63,504 nucleotides of DNA from Acanthamoeba castellanii str. Neff (taxonomy: Eukaryota > Discosea > Longamoebia > Acanthamoebidae). Position 1 is the stretch's first letter, and every line of letters begins with the position of its first letter. The stretch lies in the NCBI RefSeq assembly GCF_000313135.1, contig NW_004457396.1, positions 11,281 to 74,784 on the forward strand. Reading direction: 5' to 3'. Below, in pieces: positions 1 through 12,097 of the stretch. The notes beneath the pieces are model-generated. The model was given only the letters and a program-made list of their open reading frames with translations, was not told the origin of the DNA and made no database searches. Made by a program: the position numbers and the translations under genes.

Positions 1-623
1 TGGCAGCAGTAGCACACGTTGGGGCGGCACACGTACGCGACCCAGAGCGGCACGAAGCGTTCGACGACGAGGTTCCACCAGAGGTAGAGGAAGCGGTTGC
101 CGCAGAAGGAGTGGTCGACGCCCGTGTAGCGATAGCCGGTACGCAGGTGATCCCAGCCACGCGCCGAGATGAAGCCCTCCTTGAAGACCCGCGCGACGTA
201 GGCCGGGTCGAGCGTGCCCAGCGTGGTCGCGTCGAAGGTCAGGTCCTTGGGGGCCTTGGCGTGCGAGGCCGCCACAGTGGCCGCAGCCTTGGCGCTGGCC
301 TTCTTGTTGGCCTTCTTGGCTGGGATGGTGGTGGACGAGGCGGCTGCAGATGAAGATTTCTGTGTAGCGACTCCCTTCTTCGATGAGGAAGAAGAAGAAG
401 ATTTGATGGATGTGACGTAGCACGGGGCGGGCGACAGGGTGGGTGAGGCGGGCGCCACCTTCGAGGTGGACTTGACGGTGGCCGCCGAGCCCTTGAACAC
501 GGGTGCCGCACCTGGGGACGACGAGCCGTTGGCCTTCTTGTCGGCCTTCTTGTTGGCCTTCTTGTTGTTGTTGCCGCCGACAGCGCGCTGCTTAGGCGAA
601 GCCGATGACTGATTGGCCTCCAT
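1..623 (-). CDS. Choline/ethanolamine phosphotransferase, N-terminal part (runs off window)
   Basis: First exon of a CDP-alcohol phosphotransferase-like gene, which would join CDP-choline or CDP-ethanolamine to diacylglycerol in ER/Golgi membranes. The ATG is at 623 (MEANQSSASPKQ). A low-complexity Lys/Ala/Ser stretch of about 110 residues follows. Then comes the family's N-terminal signature: LRTGYRYTGVDHSF and a Trp-rich segment ending FVPLWVA. In known family members this is followed by PN(L/V)IT, expected in the next exon. The exon ends at 37 and a GTACGTGTG donor occupies 36-31, so the rest, including the catalytic CDP-alcohol motif, lies outside the window. The long charged N-terminus is unusual for the family. 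The assignment rests on the YRYTGVD...PLW signature only, so choline versus ethanolamine specificity cannot be told. Confidence 0.6.
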   Translation of the reverse strand, partial: MEANQSSASPKQRAVGGNNNKKANKKADKKANGSSSPGAAPVFKGSAATVKSTSKVAPASPTLSPAPCYVTSIKSSSSSSSKKGVATQKSSSAAASSTTIPAKKANKKASAKAAATVAASHAKAPKDLTFDATTLGTLDPAYVARVFKEGFISARGWDHLRTGYRYTGVDHSFCGNRFLYLWWNLVVERFVPLWVAYVCRPNVCYCC

Positions 624-1157
624 ATCTGATGGGCCTGCACCACAAGATGGAAGCACGACGCGACGTGACACTCGTTAGAGAAACAGATCAAAATTAATCG
701 CAAGATTTAAATGCGTGTAGAATTGAAACAATTTTTAAGGCAAGAAGGATGGAATCACAACTACGGCGGCAACAATCCATTGCGTTACGGGCAATGATGA
801 AGCGTACCACCAAGAGAGAAGATGAAAGCGAGATTTGCTCGAATGAACGAGATTATCAATCGTTGCTCTGGGCCGGTTGGTAAGATTAGACCCTACTTGG
901 CCAACTAACTTCACTCGCAGGTGACCTCAGCCTTAAGCAGATCAACCGGGGAAAATCAGATCAGGTTGGTTGCTCGCAATAATCCAAAGGCTCAAGGAAA
1001 AGGCGCTTTACCTTTATTTTCGCTTTGTCCGTCGAATTTTCGCGGCCCGAAACGTCGCCCAATGGCCAAAATTCTAAATATTAAATCGTATTATGATATT
1101 TTTGCCTGCTCTGGTGGCAAGTCGCCTTGTTAGCGGCAAGCGCCATCGATGATGGTC
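624..1157. other. Intergenic region
   Basis: Upstream of the leftmost gene and downstream of the next minus-strand gene. AT-richer than the flanking exons. I see no RNA gene, repeat or convincing coding frame here. Confidence 0.4.
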
Positions 1158-3074
1158 TCAGTGGGTGATCATCCAGTAGGAGGCCAAGCCGACGCCGAGC
1201 CCGGCCAGCCCGGCCAGCGAGATCTTGGCGTAGGAGTAGGGCCGCGCGCCCTCGATCAGCGGCAGCGGGCGCTCGCCCGAGTCGGGCTGCGGGCTTCCCA
1301 CCGCGTGGTCGCCGTCGCGCACGCACAGGTGGTACTCGAAGCCGTGCCACCGGTAGTGGAGCTCGTAGACCGGGACCAGGACGAGGCTCACCCGGCCCAT
1401 GCCCTGCTCACGCTCCTGATCGGTGCGGGCAACGTAGTCGAGGTCCACCTCCCACGCCTCGCCGTCGGCGTCGTTGTTGGGTCGGAGCACGCCTCGCGCC
1501 CGCTCGCTCTCGATGATGGCTCGCTCGCTGAGCTCGCGCTCGACCTCCTCCAGCCGCTTGCGGCCCTCGCGCTGCCAGGCGGCCTGCGGCTGCAGGGTGA
1601 GGTCCATCACGCGATCTGTCGGCCGGAGGTGAGCGTCGAGGACCTCCTTGAGCGACGACTCGCTCCTGGCCGTCAGCGACACCAGCCGCCCCTCGGCGCT
1701 CACCTGCAGCCCTGTCCCCGTCAGCGGCCAACATCCACCACCGCACACGCAAGTAACAAGAAACACGCAACACACCTCGTGCCACTTGAGGTCGTCGATG
1801 GAGGCGAGCACGGGCTTGCGCTTGGGCGTGGGCTCCTCGGCGCAGATGAGCACGGGGAACGCCGTGGAGAGCGTGCCCGATGTCTTCTCCCCGTATTTGG
1901 CCGCGAAGCGTCTCCCTATCCGTGCTCGACCCTGTTGTCCCGCGCGGAGAGCATCAGGACTGTCATGCGTGTCGTGTCGTGTCGTGTCGTGTCGTGTCGT
2001 GTCGTGTCGTGCGGGTGTTGCGAGCCTCACCTGGTACTGACACGCGGTGTTGCAGGCAAAGTGCCAAAACGGAACGTAGGTGTGGAGGGCCTTGCTCATG
2101 TCAAGCTCGGCGCGGAAGTTGGGCCGGAACGGGAGACGCCCGTACCACTCGTCCACCGCCTTCTGCACCTCCTCCAGCGAGCGCGTGGGCTCGGCGAGCA
2201 GCACCTCGAACTGCCTGAAGGCGCCCCACACGTTTTCCTGGACGTCGCCGCACATGTTTCAGCGACCACAGCCCACAGCCCGATCCGTTCACACACACAC
2301 ACACACCACACACAATCCCTCTCTCTCTCTCTCTTGGGTACCGGGAGGCGGTGGTCTCGGCTTTCACGGGCCACTCGGCGCAACCTCCTGCGCATCATCC
2401 TGCGCCCAAGGTCTTCCCGTTTCCGCTCTGTGTGCGTGTTGCGCGTGTTGTGCGTGTTGTGCGTCGTGTTAGCAACACTGTTCGAGCGAGGCAACGGCGG
2501 GAAAATCGGCGGACCTGGGTGCTCCTCTTCGTCGTTGGCAGTGGTGCCGCTCTTGGTCGTTGGACTGGCGGCGGCGTCAGCGACAGGAGGGGCAGGACCG
2601 GGCTCAATGGTCACCGCTGAGGGAGGAGGAGGAGGCGTCGCAGATGTGGTGGACTCGTGGGACTTGCGCGAGGCGATGAAGACGCGCCACTCGAGCTCCT
2701 GCTTGGCGGCCTCCAGCAGCTCGCGCCGTCGCTCCCGCCTCTGCTCTCTCGAGCTTGCCACGTGTTGGTGGTGCTGGTGCTGGTGCGGCTCCTCTGCTGT
2801 TGCTGGGGCATCGGCAGGGCTGACGTCACTGGCCTCTTTGTGCCCCTGCGGACCACCAGCCGTTAAGACTGAGCACAGCACCTTCTTCTTGGTGGTCTTC
2901 CTTTCCGTGGCACCACAAAGCAGGGTGTTGGCAATAGTGAGAGAGGGGGGGGGCGTGTAGTACGGTGCAGGCGAGGGGAGAAGTGTGCAGACGGCGGAAA
3001 GCAACGACGCATGTGATATTCTTACGCCCACTCACGTGTCCAAAGCGCTGGCTGGTGCGCAAGGTGCAGCGCAT
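1158..3074 (-). CDS. Tail-anchored membrane protein of unknown function
   Basis: Multi-exon gene; product not recognised with certainty. The likely ATG is at 3074 (MRCTLRTSQRFGH) with an intron right after. The middle part is charged, His/Gln- and Glu-rich. Further on is TYVPFWHFACNTACQYQ, resembling the Y-x-PFW-x-F motif of bacterial and protist membrane proteins related to zinc-ribbon/PriA-like families. The last exon has VLVPVYELHYRWHGFEYHL and a hydrophobic segment (AKISLAGLAGLGVGLASYWM) ending ITH-stop at 1158, consistent with a C-terminal membrane anchor. Introns include the (GTGTC)n tract near 1990 and a CA/CT tract near 2300. The N-terminal exons are uncertain: splice choices between 2260 and 3060 were not resolved. 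Confidence 0.45.
1969..2010. repeat. (GTGTC)n microsatellite in intron
   Basis: Perfect pentanucleotide tract GTGTC repeated about eight times, inside an intron of the 1158-3074 gene. The same unit recurs at 25023-25079 in an ORC4 intron. Confidence 0.85.
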
Positions 3075-3328
3075 TACGGATGAATCAATGGCCTCTGGTG
3101 GAAGTTACTTATTTTCCCTCTTGTTTTCCTTTTGCACTAGCCCGGAGAGCCGGGCCATGCTTCAAGAATGTTGGAATGTTGGAATGAGGTATGCAAAGAA
3201 ATTTCATTACAACTCCAATGAGTACTTCCTCCTGCCTTTGCGGTTGAGGCTAAACAAATCCATATCCTTTTGTAGGCATGGTCATCACAACTTTGGATGT
3301 CCGCAATACGAGAACGCAATTGACGAAG

Positions 3329-5683
3329 ATGCGCCGCCTCTACTCAACCTCTTTCATATCTTCTGCATCTTTCTTTTCTTCCTCCTCCTGCATCTGGGGT
3401 GTGGTGCTCGTTTGGTTGGCCTCCACCATCTCAGGAGTCGAATCCGTGAACTTGGTCAGATGGAGGTTCGACAATGCAGGCGCCGCTGACGGAGCTCAAA
3501 TACCGCTCCCGCTCGCCTCCTCTGTCGGCACGGGCGCCATGAACAGCAACTGGGCCGACTTGACCAAGATCACCTTCAATACGCGCGGGGCGAACTTCGC
3601 CGGCCAGTTACAGGGCTCGGCCAGTAATGGGCGCTACCTGTCCTTCACCTTCTCCACGACGGGCTACCAGAACATCAACCTCGATCTCGACTACCGCTTC
3701 CTGAGCGGCGGCTTCGGCACCTTTGAAGTGCTCACCACCACCGACGGTACCAACTTTGTCTCGCGCTCGACCTACACCACCGCCTTGACCACATTCGAGG
3801 CGGTCAGCATCGACCTCTCCGCCCGGACCGAGCTCAACAACGCGGCCTCGGTCGAGGTGCGGCTGGTGTTCAGCGGCGCCACCACCACCAACGGCTTGTC
3901 GCGGATCGATGATGTCCTCTTCTCCGGCAGTGTCATCCCGTCTACCTCGCCCACGCCGTCGCCCACGCCCTCCACCACGCCCTCCAACACGCCGTCCAAC
4001 TCACCGTCGCCCTCGAGCTCGCCGTCGCACTCGCCCAGCCCGTCGCCGTCGCCCGTTATCAGCTTCGTGCAATGGACCTACTCTGAGGCCACGGCGGTCG
4101 ACGCTGCTCAAATACCGCTCCCGCTCGCCGCCTCGGTCGGCCCCGGCAACATGACCAGCGACTGGGCCGACCCGACCCGGATCACCTACAACTCGCGCAA
4201 CGCGGGGGGCTTCGCGTGTGATTTCAAGGGTCAGGCGAGCAACGGGCGCTACCTGGCCTTCACCATCGACTCGACGGGCTACCAGCGCGTCGTACTCAGC
4301 CTCGAATACAGATACACGTCGCTCAACGGCTTCGACACGTTCGACGTGCAAACCTCGACCGACGGCACCAACTACGCCACTCGTTTCAGCTACACCGCGG
4401 CCGAGGCCGGCTTTGTTGGGGTCACTGTAGATCTGAGGGCCCGCAGCGAGCTCGACAACACAGCCTCGGCCGAGGTGCGGCTGGTCTTTAGCGGCGCCAC
4501 CACCACCAACGGCGGTTCGCGGATCGACAGTGTCGTGTTCGGCGGCGAAGCCCTCCCGTCCCCGTCGCCCAGCCCCTCGCCCAGCCCGTCGGTCACCCCG
4601 TCGCCCTCCAACTCGCCCTCGAACACGCCGTCCCCGTCGTCGTCCAACACGCCCTCCCCCTCGCCCACGCCGTCGCCCTCTAATACGCCGTCGCCTTCAA
4701 GCACGCCGTCGCCGTCCAACACGCCGTCGCCGTCCAACACGGCTTCGCCTTCAACCACCCCGTCGCCATCAAACACTCCGTCGCCTTCCAACACACCGTC
4801 GCCGTCCAACACGCCTTCGCCGTCCACCACTCCATCGCCGTCCAACTCGCCGTCACCTTCCAATACGCCCTCACCGTCAAACACCCCTTCGCCGTCCAAC
4901 ACGCCGTCGCCGTCCACCACTCAATCGCCGTCCAACACGCCCTCTCCTTCAACCACACCGTCGCCGTCGAACACTCCCTCGCCTTCGTCCACCAATTCGC
5001 CGCCGAACTCGCCCTCGCCGTCCAACACGCCCTCGCCTTCGTCCACCAATTCGCCCGTGCCCTCCATCACGCAGTCACCCGCGAACTCGCCCACATCGTC
5101 GCCCTCTAGCATGCACTCGCCTTCGAGCTCACCCACACCTTCGTCCACCACATCGCCTACGTCGTCGCCCAGCCAGACGCCCACCACGAGCCCCAGCATC
5201 TGCCTGGCCACCACCCTGCGCACCATCACCACCGACGAGGCCAACGCTCGTCAGTATGTCAGGAATTTCCTCTTCTTGGGCCTCAGCGGCGTCGCGCCGG
5301 CATACGTCGAGAGCCAGAGCCAGCCGGACAGGTTGGCCGCCTGCCGATACGAGGCCGACGGCGTACCGCTCGCGACAGGCTTCGCCGGGCGCAAGGCCAG
5401 CGCCGAAGACCCCACCACCATCCGCACGCGGTTGAGCGTGGCCAGCGTGCCGTGTCCAGTGGTGTCGAGCTACGTCGAGCTGAACTTCACCGGGTCGGCG
5501 GTCGACGCGGTGCTCCATTGGCGCGAGGTGAGCGTCGACGTGCTGGGAACGACCACACACTTTGGCGTGGGTGTGTGGAACCAGCCGGGCGGCGACGGGG
5601 CGGCCACGTTGGTTGTGTCGCTGGTGCGGGTGGGAAACAACTTGGGGGCCTGTCCACCCAACAATCTGCCCGACTTCTACTAA
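3329..5683 (+). CDS. Secreted protein with two related beta-rich domains and a Ser/Pro linker
   Basis: A single open frame gives 784 residues from the ATG at 3329. I prefer this start to 3278 because it exposes a signal-peptide-like segment (SSSSCIWGVVLVWLASTIS). Two homologous domains follow, about residues 40-215 and 255-420. Each begins with a WRFD/WTYS strand and the shared block AQIPLPLA(S/A)SVG, and each ends with SGATTTNG-x-SRID. They resemble the jelly-roll-like modules seen in bacterial extracellular proteins (pattern TTTDGTNFVSRSTY). A linker of about 230 residues is built from SPSNTP/SPSTTP units and is probably a glycosylated stalk. A C-terminal domain of about 130 residues (Cys-containing, ending NNLPDFY) closes the protein. 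No transmembrane segment follows, so secretion or cell-wall attachment is likely. Function unknown; no introns seen. Confidence 0.75.
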   Translation: MRRLYSTSFISSASFFSSSSCIWGVVLVWLASTISGVESVNLVRWRFDNAGAADGAQIPLPLASSVGTGAMNSNWADLTKITFNTRGANFAGQLQGSASNGRYLSFTFSTTGYQNINLDLDYRFLSGGFGTFEVLTTTDGTNFVSRSTYTTALTTFEAVSIDLSARTELNNAASVEVRLVFSGATTTNGLSRIDDVLFSGSVIPSTSPTPSPTPSTTPSNTPSNSPSPSSSPSHSPSPSPSPVISFVQWTYSEATAVDAAQIPLPLAASVGPGNMTSDWADPTRITYNSRNAGGFACDFKGQASNGRYLAFTIDSTGYQRVVLSLEYRYTSLNGFDTFDVQTSTDGTNYATRFSYTAAEAGFVGVTVDLRARSELDNTASAEVRLVFSGATTTNGGSRIDSVVFGGEALPSPSPSPSPSPSVTPSPSNSPSNTPSPSSSNTPSPSPTPSPSNTPSPSSTPSPSNTPSPSNTASPSTTPSPSNTPSPSNTPSPSNTPSPSTTPSPSNSPSPSNTPSPSNTPSPSNTPSPSTTQSPSNTPSPSTTPSPSNTPSPSSTNSPPNSPSPSNTPSPSSTNSPVPSITQSPANSPTSSPSSMHSPSSSPTPSSTTSPTSSPSQTPTTSPSICLATTLRTITTDEANARQYVRNFLFLGLSGVAPAYVESQSQPDRLAACRYEADGVPLATGFAGRKASAEDPTTIRTRLSVASVPCPVVSSYVELNFTGSAVDAVLHWREVSVDVLGTTTHFGVGVWNQPGGDGAATLVVSLVRVGNNLGACPPNNLPDFY
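4555..5195 (+). repeat. Coding minisatellite: SPSNTP repeats
   Basis: Imperfect tandem repeat of an 18-base unit (TCGCCGTCCAACACGCCG-like) encoding SPSNTP/SPSTTP, in frame within the 3329-5683 gene. A shorter block with the same character separates the two domains near 3945-4050. Confidence 0.85.
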
Positions 5684-6424
5684 TTCAGAATAAAAGAAGA
5701 GCAGTATGCCATGGCTTGGGGCTGATATCTGGCTCAGACCAAGCCCCTTGGGTGCTGGCAGAGGGCAAGCGAGAGCTTGCAGGGATCGGAGACCAGGCCG
5801 ATGAGAAGCGGAAGAGATGTCGTCGAGGCCTAATGCTACGCGGTCACTGACGGCGAGGCAGTGAAACGAAGGCGCTGGCTGAGGGCGACGGGGACGAGGT
5901 GGTAGGCGGGAGAGAGCAGAGGGACAAGATTGAAGAGGGCCACTGTGTGAAGTAGGGCGATGGCGAGGTGGGCGATGGCGTGGGAGTGCGTGTGGGCGAG
6001 TTGGTGGGCGATGGCGTGGGCGAGTTGGTGGGAGATGGCGTGGGCGACGGCAGACTAGGCTGGCGGCGCTGACGGTGGTGGTGCCCATCAGCGTGAACGA
6101 GGACGAACAGCCCTTCACATTTCTTCGTTTCCGTTTGGAAAGCCAAGGCCGCTTAGGTTTCTTTTTGGAGCCACACCACTTCCTTTTTTTGGATGAACAG
6201 AAAGGTGAAGAAGAGGTGTGGCTCTAACAATTGTTTCAAAGAGGTGGTGTGGCTTTGTATTTCACATGTTGTGGAGGAATGGCAGGGAGATTACAGGCAA
6301 AGAGAGAAAGAAGAGCCAGAGAGAGAAGTGAGAAGAGGAGGAGCCATCCGCTCCCTCTCCTAAGTCGCGGTCGTGGCGGGCGAGATGATGATGATGATGG
6401 TTGTAGTGGCGCTGATCGGCGTCT
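5684..6424. other. Convergent intergenic region with Pro/Ser-type tandem repeat
   Basis: Lies between two convergent genes. Around 5955-6055 a repeat of GTGGGCGATGGCGTGGGCGA units would read PSPTNSPT on the minus strand, like the linker of the neighbouring secreted protein but inverted. A minus-strand frame of about 100 residues (6146 to 5844) contains it, with no recognisable domain. This may be a remnant of a related gene. Confidence 0.4.
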
Positions 6425-8332
<1,908 letters not shown>

Positions 8333-8838
8333 TGTGTGGTTTGTGTGTCGTGAGGAGGGACTTGTGGGAAAAGACAGAGTCGGGGGAGAGGTTTCTTTTC
8401 TGGAGAGGTGGTTGTGGTTGTGTTGGTTTTGTTGTTGATGCTGATGAGACTGATGTTTGGGTCGTGCTTCGCCGGCACTTTATATGGGCACCTGCCGTAG
8501 TGTTCTCGCAGCAAAATTATTCAGAAATTCCGCTGGCAACAGGAACGAAAATGACACATTGCGGTTGCGTTCGGGTGGTTGGCTGGTTGCGTGTACGACC
8601 AGGTTATCGTCTCCGTCGGCAAACTCGCCTGCAACGCAACGGGCCAGTTCGGCCCTCGTGGTCAACTTTCTTTCGAAGCTGATGAAACTTCACTTGGCCA
8701 AACGGAGGGATGGCCGCGAGAGTGGGACTGCCGATTGGGTGCTAAGAGCTGACTACTTTAAATAGTTACGATTAGGCTGCTTTATCGGCAAGTAAAAAGT
8801 AGGAATTTGAATCATTTGTGTTTCAGCTTCGGCAGTTG
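8333..8838. other. Upstream region of the UDP-glucose pyrophosphorylase gene
   Basis: Separates two minus-strand genes. Contains a TATA-like element near 8480 and otherwise no coding signal that I can support. Confidence 0.4.
8478..8487 (-). promoter_or_regulatory. TATA-like element upstream of UGP
   Basis: The minus strand reads CCATATAAAG about 150 bases upstream of the ATG at 8332, a plausible TATA box. Position and sequence only; no start-site evidence. Confidence 0.4.
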
Positions 8839-11226
8839 TCAGTGGTAGTGGTGCGGCGGCTGCTGCGGTTGCGCATTGTAGTAAGCGGCCGGCGGCGGTG
8901 CTGGTCGAGGCGGTGGTGCGCCGCCCATGCTGTGCACTCCGGCTTGTGCCGCTGCGGCGTAGTACGAGGACCCGCCAGGCGGCTGGTGCTGAGGCAGTGG
9001 CGGCGGCGGTCCGTGAGTCGCCCCATGATGCGCGTCGGGTCCGTGGGTCTGTTCCCTGCCCGACGTCACGGCCTGTTTGCCGCCGCTCACCATGCCGTCC
9101 GCCACCTAAGACGTAATGCGTGAGTGGTGTGTGCGGTGTGTGCTGTGTGTGCGGTATGTGCGTACCTTCTTTTGTAGCTCTTCGTCCTGCGCTTTCTTGG
9201 CGATCATCGAGCCGGTCTTCTTTTGTACAGTCTTGTTGCGGGCCAGGAAGCCGATCGCACTGCCGGTGCCCTTTTGGAGCGTTTTGTTGGAGGCCGCCTT
9301 GGCCATGTACTTGTTGTCCGTATTGGACGCGATCGAGCTGCCCAGCTTGGCCTGGTACTCGCTAGAACATCAAATCCCAACACAATGTGGTGAGTCGAGG
9401 CGAGCCATGAGCGCTCACGCGGCGTCGTGAGTGGTATTGTACCTGTTGGTCGCCACCGAGCCCACAGCTTCGCCTACTTTGCGTTGGTTGCCCTCGTCCA
9501 GCGCTGCTTGTGCCGCCGCATCGCCAGCCCTAGGGAGACCGCACGCGGTCAGCACACCGCACTCAGTCTGTGGTGGGTGGTGAGCGCACCTCTTGGTGAC
9601 GTAGGTGGCGGCCGAATGGGCAGCCTGTTCCACCTCGGGCGGCAGCTCTTCTCCTCCGGCACCGGGCGGTGGCGGAAGTGGCGGTTGCTGGTGCTGGCCA
9701 TACTGTCCATGCGGGTCCGCATAGCCGAGATAGCCAGTCTGCTCTGATTGTTGACCTGTGGCCAAACACAAGAAAGGGTCAACGTCGTGTCGTGTGTGCC
9801 GTGTGCCGTGTGCCGTGTGCCGTGTGGCGTGTGGCGTGTGGCGTGTGGCGTGTGGCGTGTGGCGTGTGGCGTGTGCGGTTGTGCGTCGTGCGCAGAGCGT
9901 ACCGCCATAGGGATAGGCCGAGGCTACGCCCTGGGCGACGTTGTGCTGCATATGCTCGCTCTGGGCCGCCTGCGCAGCATAGCTGCCGGCCCGCTGCTGC
10001 ACGGCTCGATTCTTGGCCAGACCCGAAAACATGCTACCAACGCCTGGGCGCCCGCCACCGCCACCCAGTGACCAGTAGTCAGACGATCAGTTGACGTGTG
10101 CGAGTGCGAGTGGAGGACGGTCGTCGGTCGATGACCAGCCTGGTCGGTATGCACCTTGCTGCACCTGGGCGTTGGAGGCAACGGAGGCGACGTACGGGTT
10201 GGAGCTGCTCTGCGCGATCTGGCCGCCCAGATGCGTCGTTCGTTTGAGAATAATGACACCACGTCAGCGCAAGAAGACGTCGGGGAGAGGGGAGGTGGTG
10301 TGCGCGCAGTGCGTTTTACATGTTGCTGGTACTGGCGGTTGGAAGCGGCGCCCGCGATGGCCTCGCCCGCTTGCCGCTGGTTGTCTTCGTTCAGCGCCGC
10401 GTCAGACGCCCTAGTGACCACAAGCGCACGCACAGACAACATGTGGTAAGACACGACATCGCATAGCCAGAGGGATGAGTATATATATATTTACATACAT
10501 GTGGCCCATGTGCGAAGCCGCGGCCGCGGCGTAGGCCGGCGGCGCCGTGTTCTGACGCATTCGGCCCGGAAGCGGCGGCGGCGGCAGGGTCCGGTCATCT
10601 CCCGTCTCTACGGTCCGTACCACAAGAATATCAGTCTCTGCCACCGCACACACCGCACACACCGCACACGCACCTTGGTAAGGTGTGGGAAGGGGAGGCA
10701 GAGCGTGCTGCATGGATTCCATGCTGAAGGACGACGAGCGCGCGGGCACGGCCGGGAGTGCCGGCAGGGACGACCCGTCGTCGATGACCCGGTGCTGCGT
10801 CGCGGGCGACCCGCCGTAGCCCTGCGTGCGCGGCGGCAGCCCGGGCTGCTGCTGCGGCCGCTGGGGCAGCTGGGGCATCGCCGCGTGTGGCTGGTCCGAG
10901 GCCGAGCCGTGGTGCTGTTGCGTCGGCGAGCGCGGCGGGAGGGACGGCTGTTGGTGGCCCGGCGCGTGGTGAGCGCTCATGGGCCGGGCGGGGAGCGAGG
11001 GCGAGCTCGGCCCGGGATTGCCGCCTCCGACGCAGCCGACAAAAGTGCGCGGCGGGAGGGAAGGATGAGGCGGCGGCTGCTGGGTTCGTGGCGGAAGGGT
11101 GGGCTGCTGTGCTGGCGGCAGCGCAGCGCAGTAGTGGCCGCTGACCGGCCGCGGGGGCAGCCCGGGACCAGAGTGGCCGCGCTGCGGTAAAACGGGAGCA
11201 CCAGGGCGAGGAGGCAGTCCTTGCAT
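8839..11226 (-). CDS. Proline-rich SH3-ligand protein with repeated helical motifs
   Basis: Multi-exon gene. I place the start at 11226 (MQGLPPRPG), directly after an intron whose acceptor is TCGTCCAG; a 5'UTR exon lies upstream. The first about 200 residues carry at least seven class-II-like SH3 ligands (GLPPRPG, TLPPRTQ, SLPPRTF, SLPPRSP, GLPPRTQ and similar). After TLPPPPLPGRM the protein changes to short Ala/Gln/Asn-rich segments with a repeating look: LNEDNQRQAGEAIAGAASNR, LAKNRAVQQRAGSYAAQAAQ, LDEGNQRKVGEAVGSVATNR, ASNKTLQKGTGSAIGF and NKTVQKKTGSMIAKKA. The C-terminus is Pro/His/Tyr-rich and ends HHYH. This suggests a scaffold, perhaps cortical or endocytic, binding SH3 partners. No enzyme domain is seen. 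Family not recognised. Confidence 0.6.
9792..9887. repeat. (GTGTGSC)n microsatellite in intron
   Basis: Tandem 7-mer, first GTGTGCC then GTGTGGC, about 13 units, inside an intron of the proline-rich gene. Confidence 0.8.
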
Positions 11227-11587
11227 CTGGACGAGAGTAAACACGAATAAATCAAATAAATATTTGGCGATACTCACAATCAAAAAAAACTAGTTTCGCC
11301 CAACAATTGCTTATTAATTCATGCTGTAATCTTACCTTGCTGCTGGGTTTGGCTTCTCTTTCGCTGGCCGTGTTCACCACTTGATATTCCGTTCCATTTT
11401 CCGCGCGCTAATCACAACATGCTTGGCATTCCATTCTTTTCTCGATCCATTTCCACCAATGGACCTAATAGACGAACCGGGAGAAGGGGCATCGCTCACA
11501 CCCGCCTTCCGCTGGATGGTCGCCGTCATCGACCACCACTGATTGAATTCAGTCGGTGCCCTTTACGCACGGGGAGTGGCAGTTGGT

Positions 11588-11659
11588 GGGGCGGTGGTGT
11601 AAGTGGTAGCACGTAGTCTAGCCTAGGCTGAGGTGCGAGTTCGATCCTTGCCCGTCCTG
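11588..11659 (+). tRNA. tRNA-Gly(GCC)-like element, possibly degenerate or SINE-derived
   Basis: A complete 72-base cloverleaf can be drawn. The acceptor GGGGCGG pairs with CCGTCCT (two G-T pairs). The D stem GTGT/GCAC encloses AAGTGGTA. The anticodon stem TAGTC/GGCTG encloses TAGCCTA, and the T stem GCGAG/CTTGC encloses TTCGATC. The anticodon position reads GCC (Gly). Base 33 is A instead of the near-universal T, and the discriminator is G, so a functional tRNA is doubtful. A and B box-like sequences are present and a T5 follows at 11668. It could be a tRNA pseudogene or the head of a SINE. Confidence 0.45.
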
Positions 11660-11667
11660 AACCGTCG

Positions 11668-11672
11668 TTTTT
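11668..11672 (+). terminator. T5 tract after tRNA-like element
   Basis: Five T residues, nine bases after the cloverleaf, fit a Pol III terminator. Confidence 0.4.
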
Positions 11673-12097
11673 CCGACTTCACCGCACCGCACCTCACGCG
11701 TGGTGCACTGCCACGTCCGGCGACCACCGTGTCCAGCACATCGTGCTGCGCTCACTTCCGCTCTCCGCCGTAGTCCACGAGGGTAGTGCCGTGACACAGC
11801 CCAGCAAGGACTCCGCTGCCGACGGCTGTCTCGCGGTGTCACCTGAGTTCGCGTTTGACGGCTTCCCGCTTAGGTAGACGCCGATGAATTAATACGTATC
11901 CCGTGGACTAACATCCTCGCAACACCGCAACAGTCCTGCAACCATTAACATTAATGAAGCACATCACCTCCGCCACGCTGGCGACCAACCAACACGCAGA
12001 GGGAGATGACTCCGCGGGGTGACTGCGGAGACGAGGAACAAGTGGGGCAAAGTGCCTCAGAGTCCACAACCCACAACAATCGAAACGAGGCCACACC

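Larger units (their letters stand above)
11227..12097. other. Divergent intergenic region
   Basis: Upstream of both the minus-strand proline-rich gene and the plus-strand H-NOX gene. It holds the tRNA-like element at 11588-11659 and a following GC-rich stretch to about 11880 with no coding assignment. The last 200 bases before 12098 presumably contain the H-NOX promoter. Confidence 0.4.

Noticed and set aside
1149..2960. 603-residue plus-strand open frame
   Set aside because: Antisense to a minus-strand gene with recognisable protein features. It is low-complexity and crosses intronic repeats; GC-rich exons leave open frames on the opposite strand.
4530..5435. Arg/Pro-rich 301-residue frame and matching Asp/Gly-rich minus frames
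   Set aside because: Frame-shifted readings of the SPSNTP-coding repeat.
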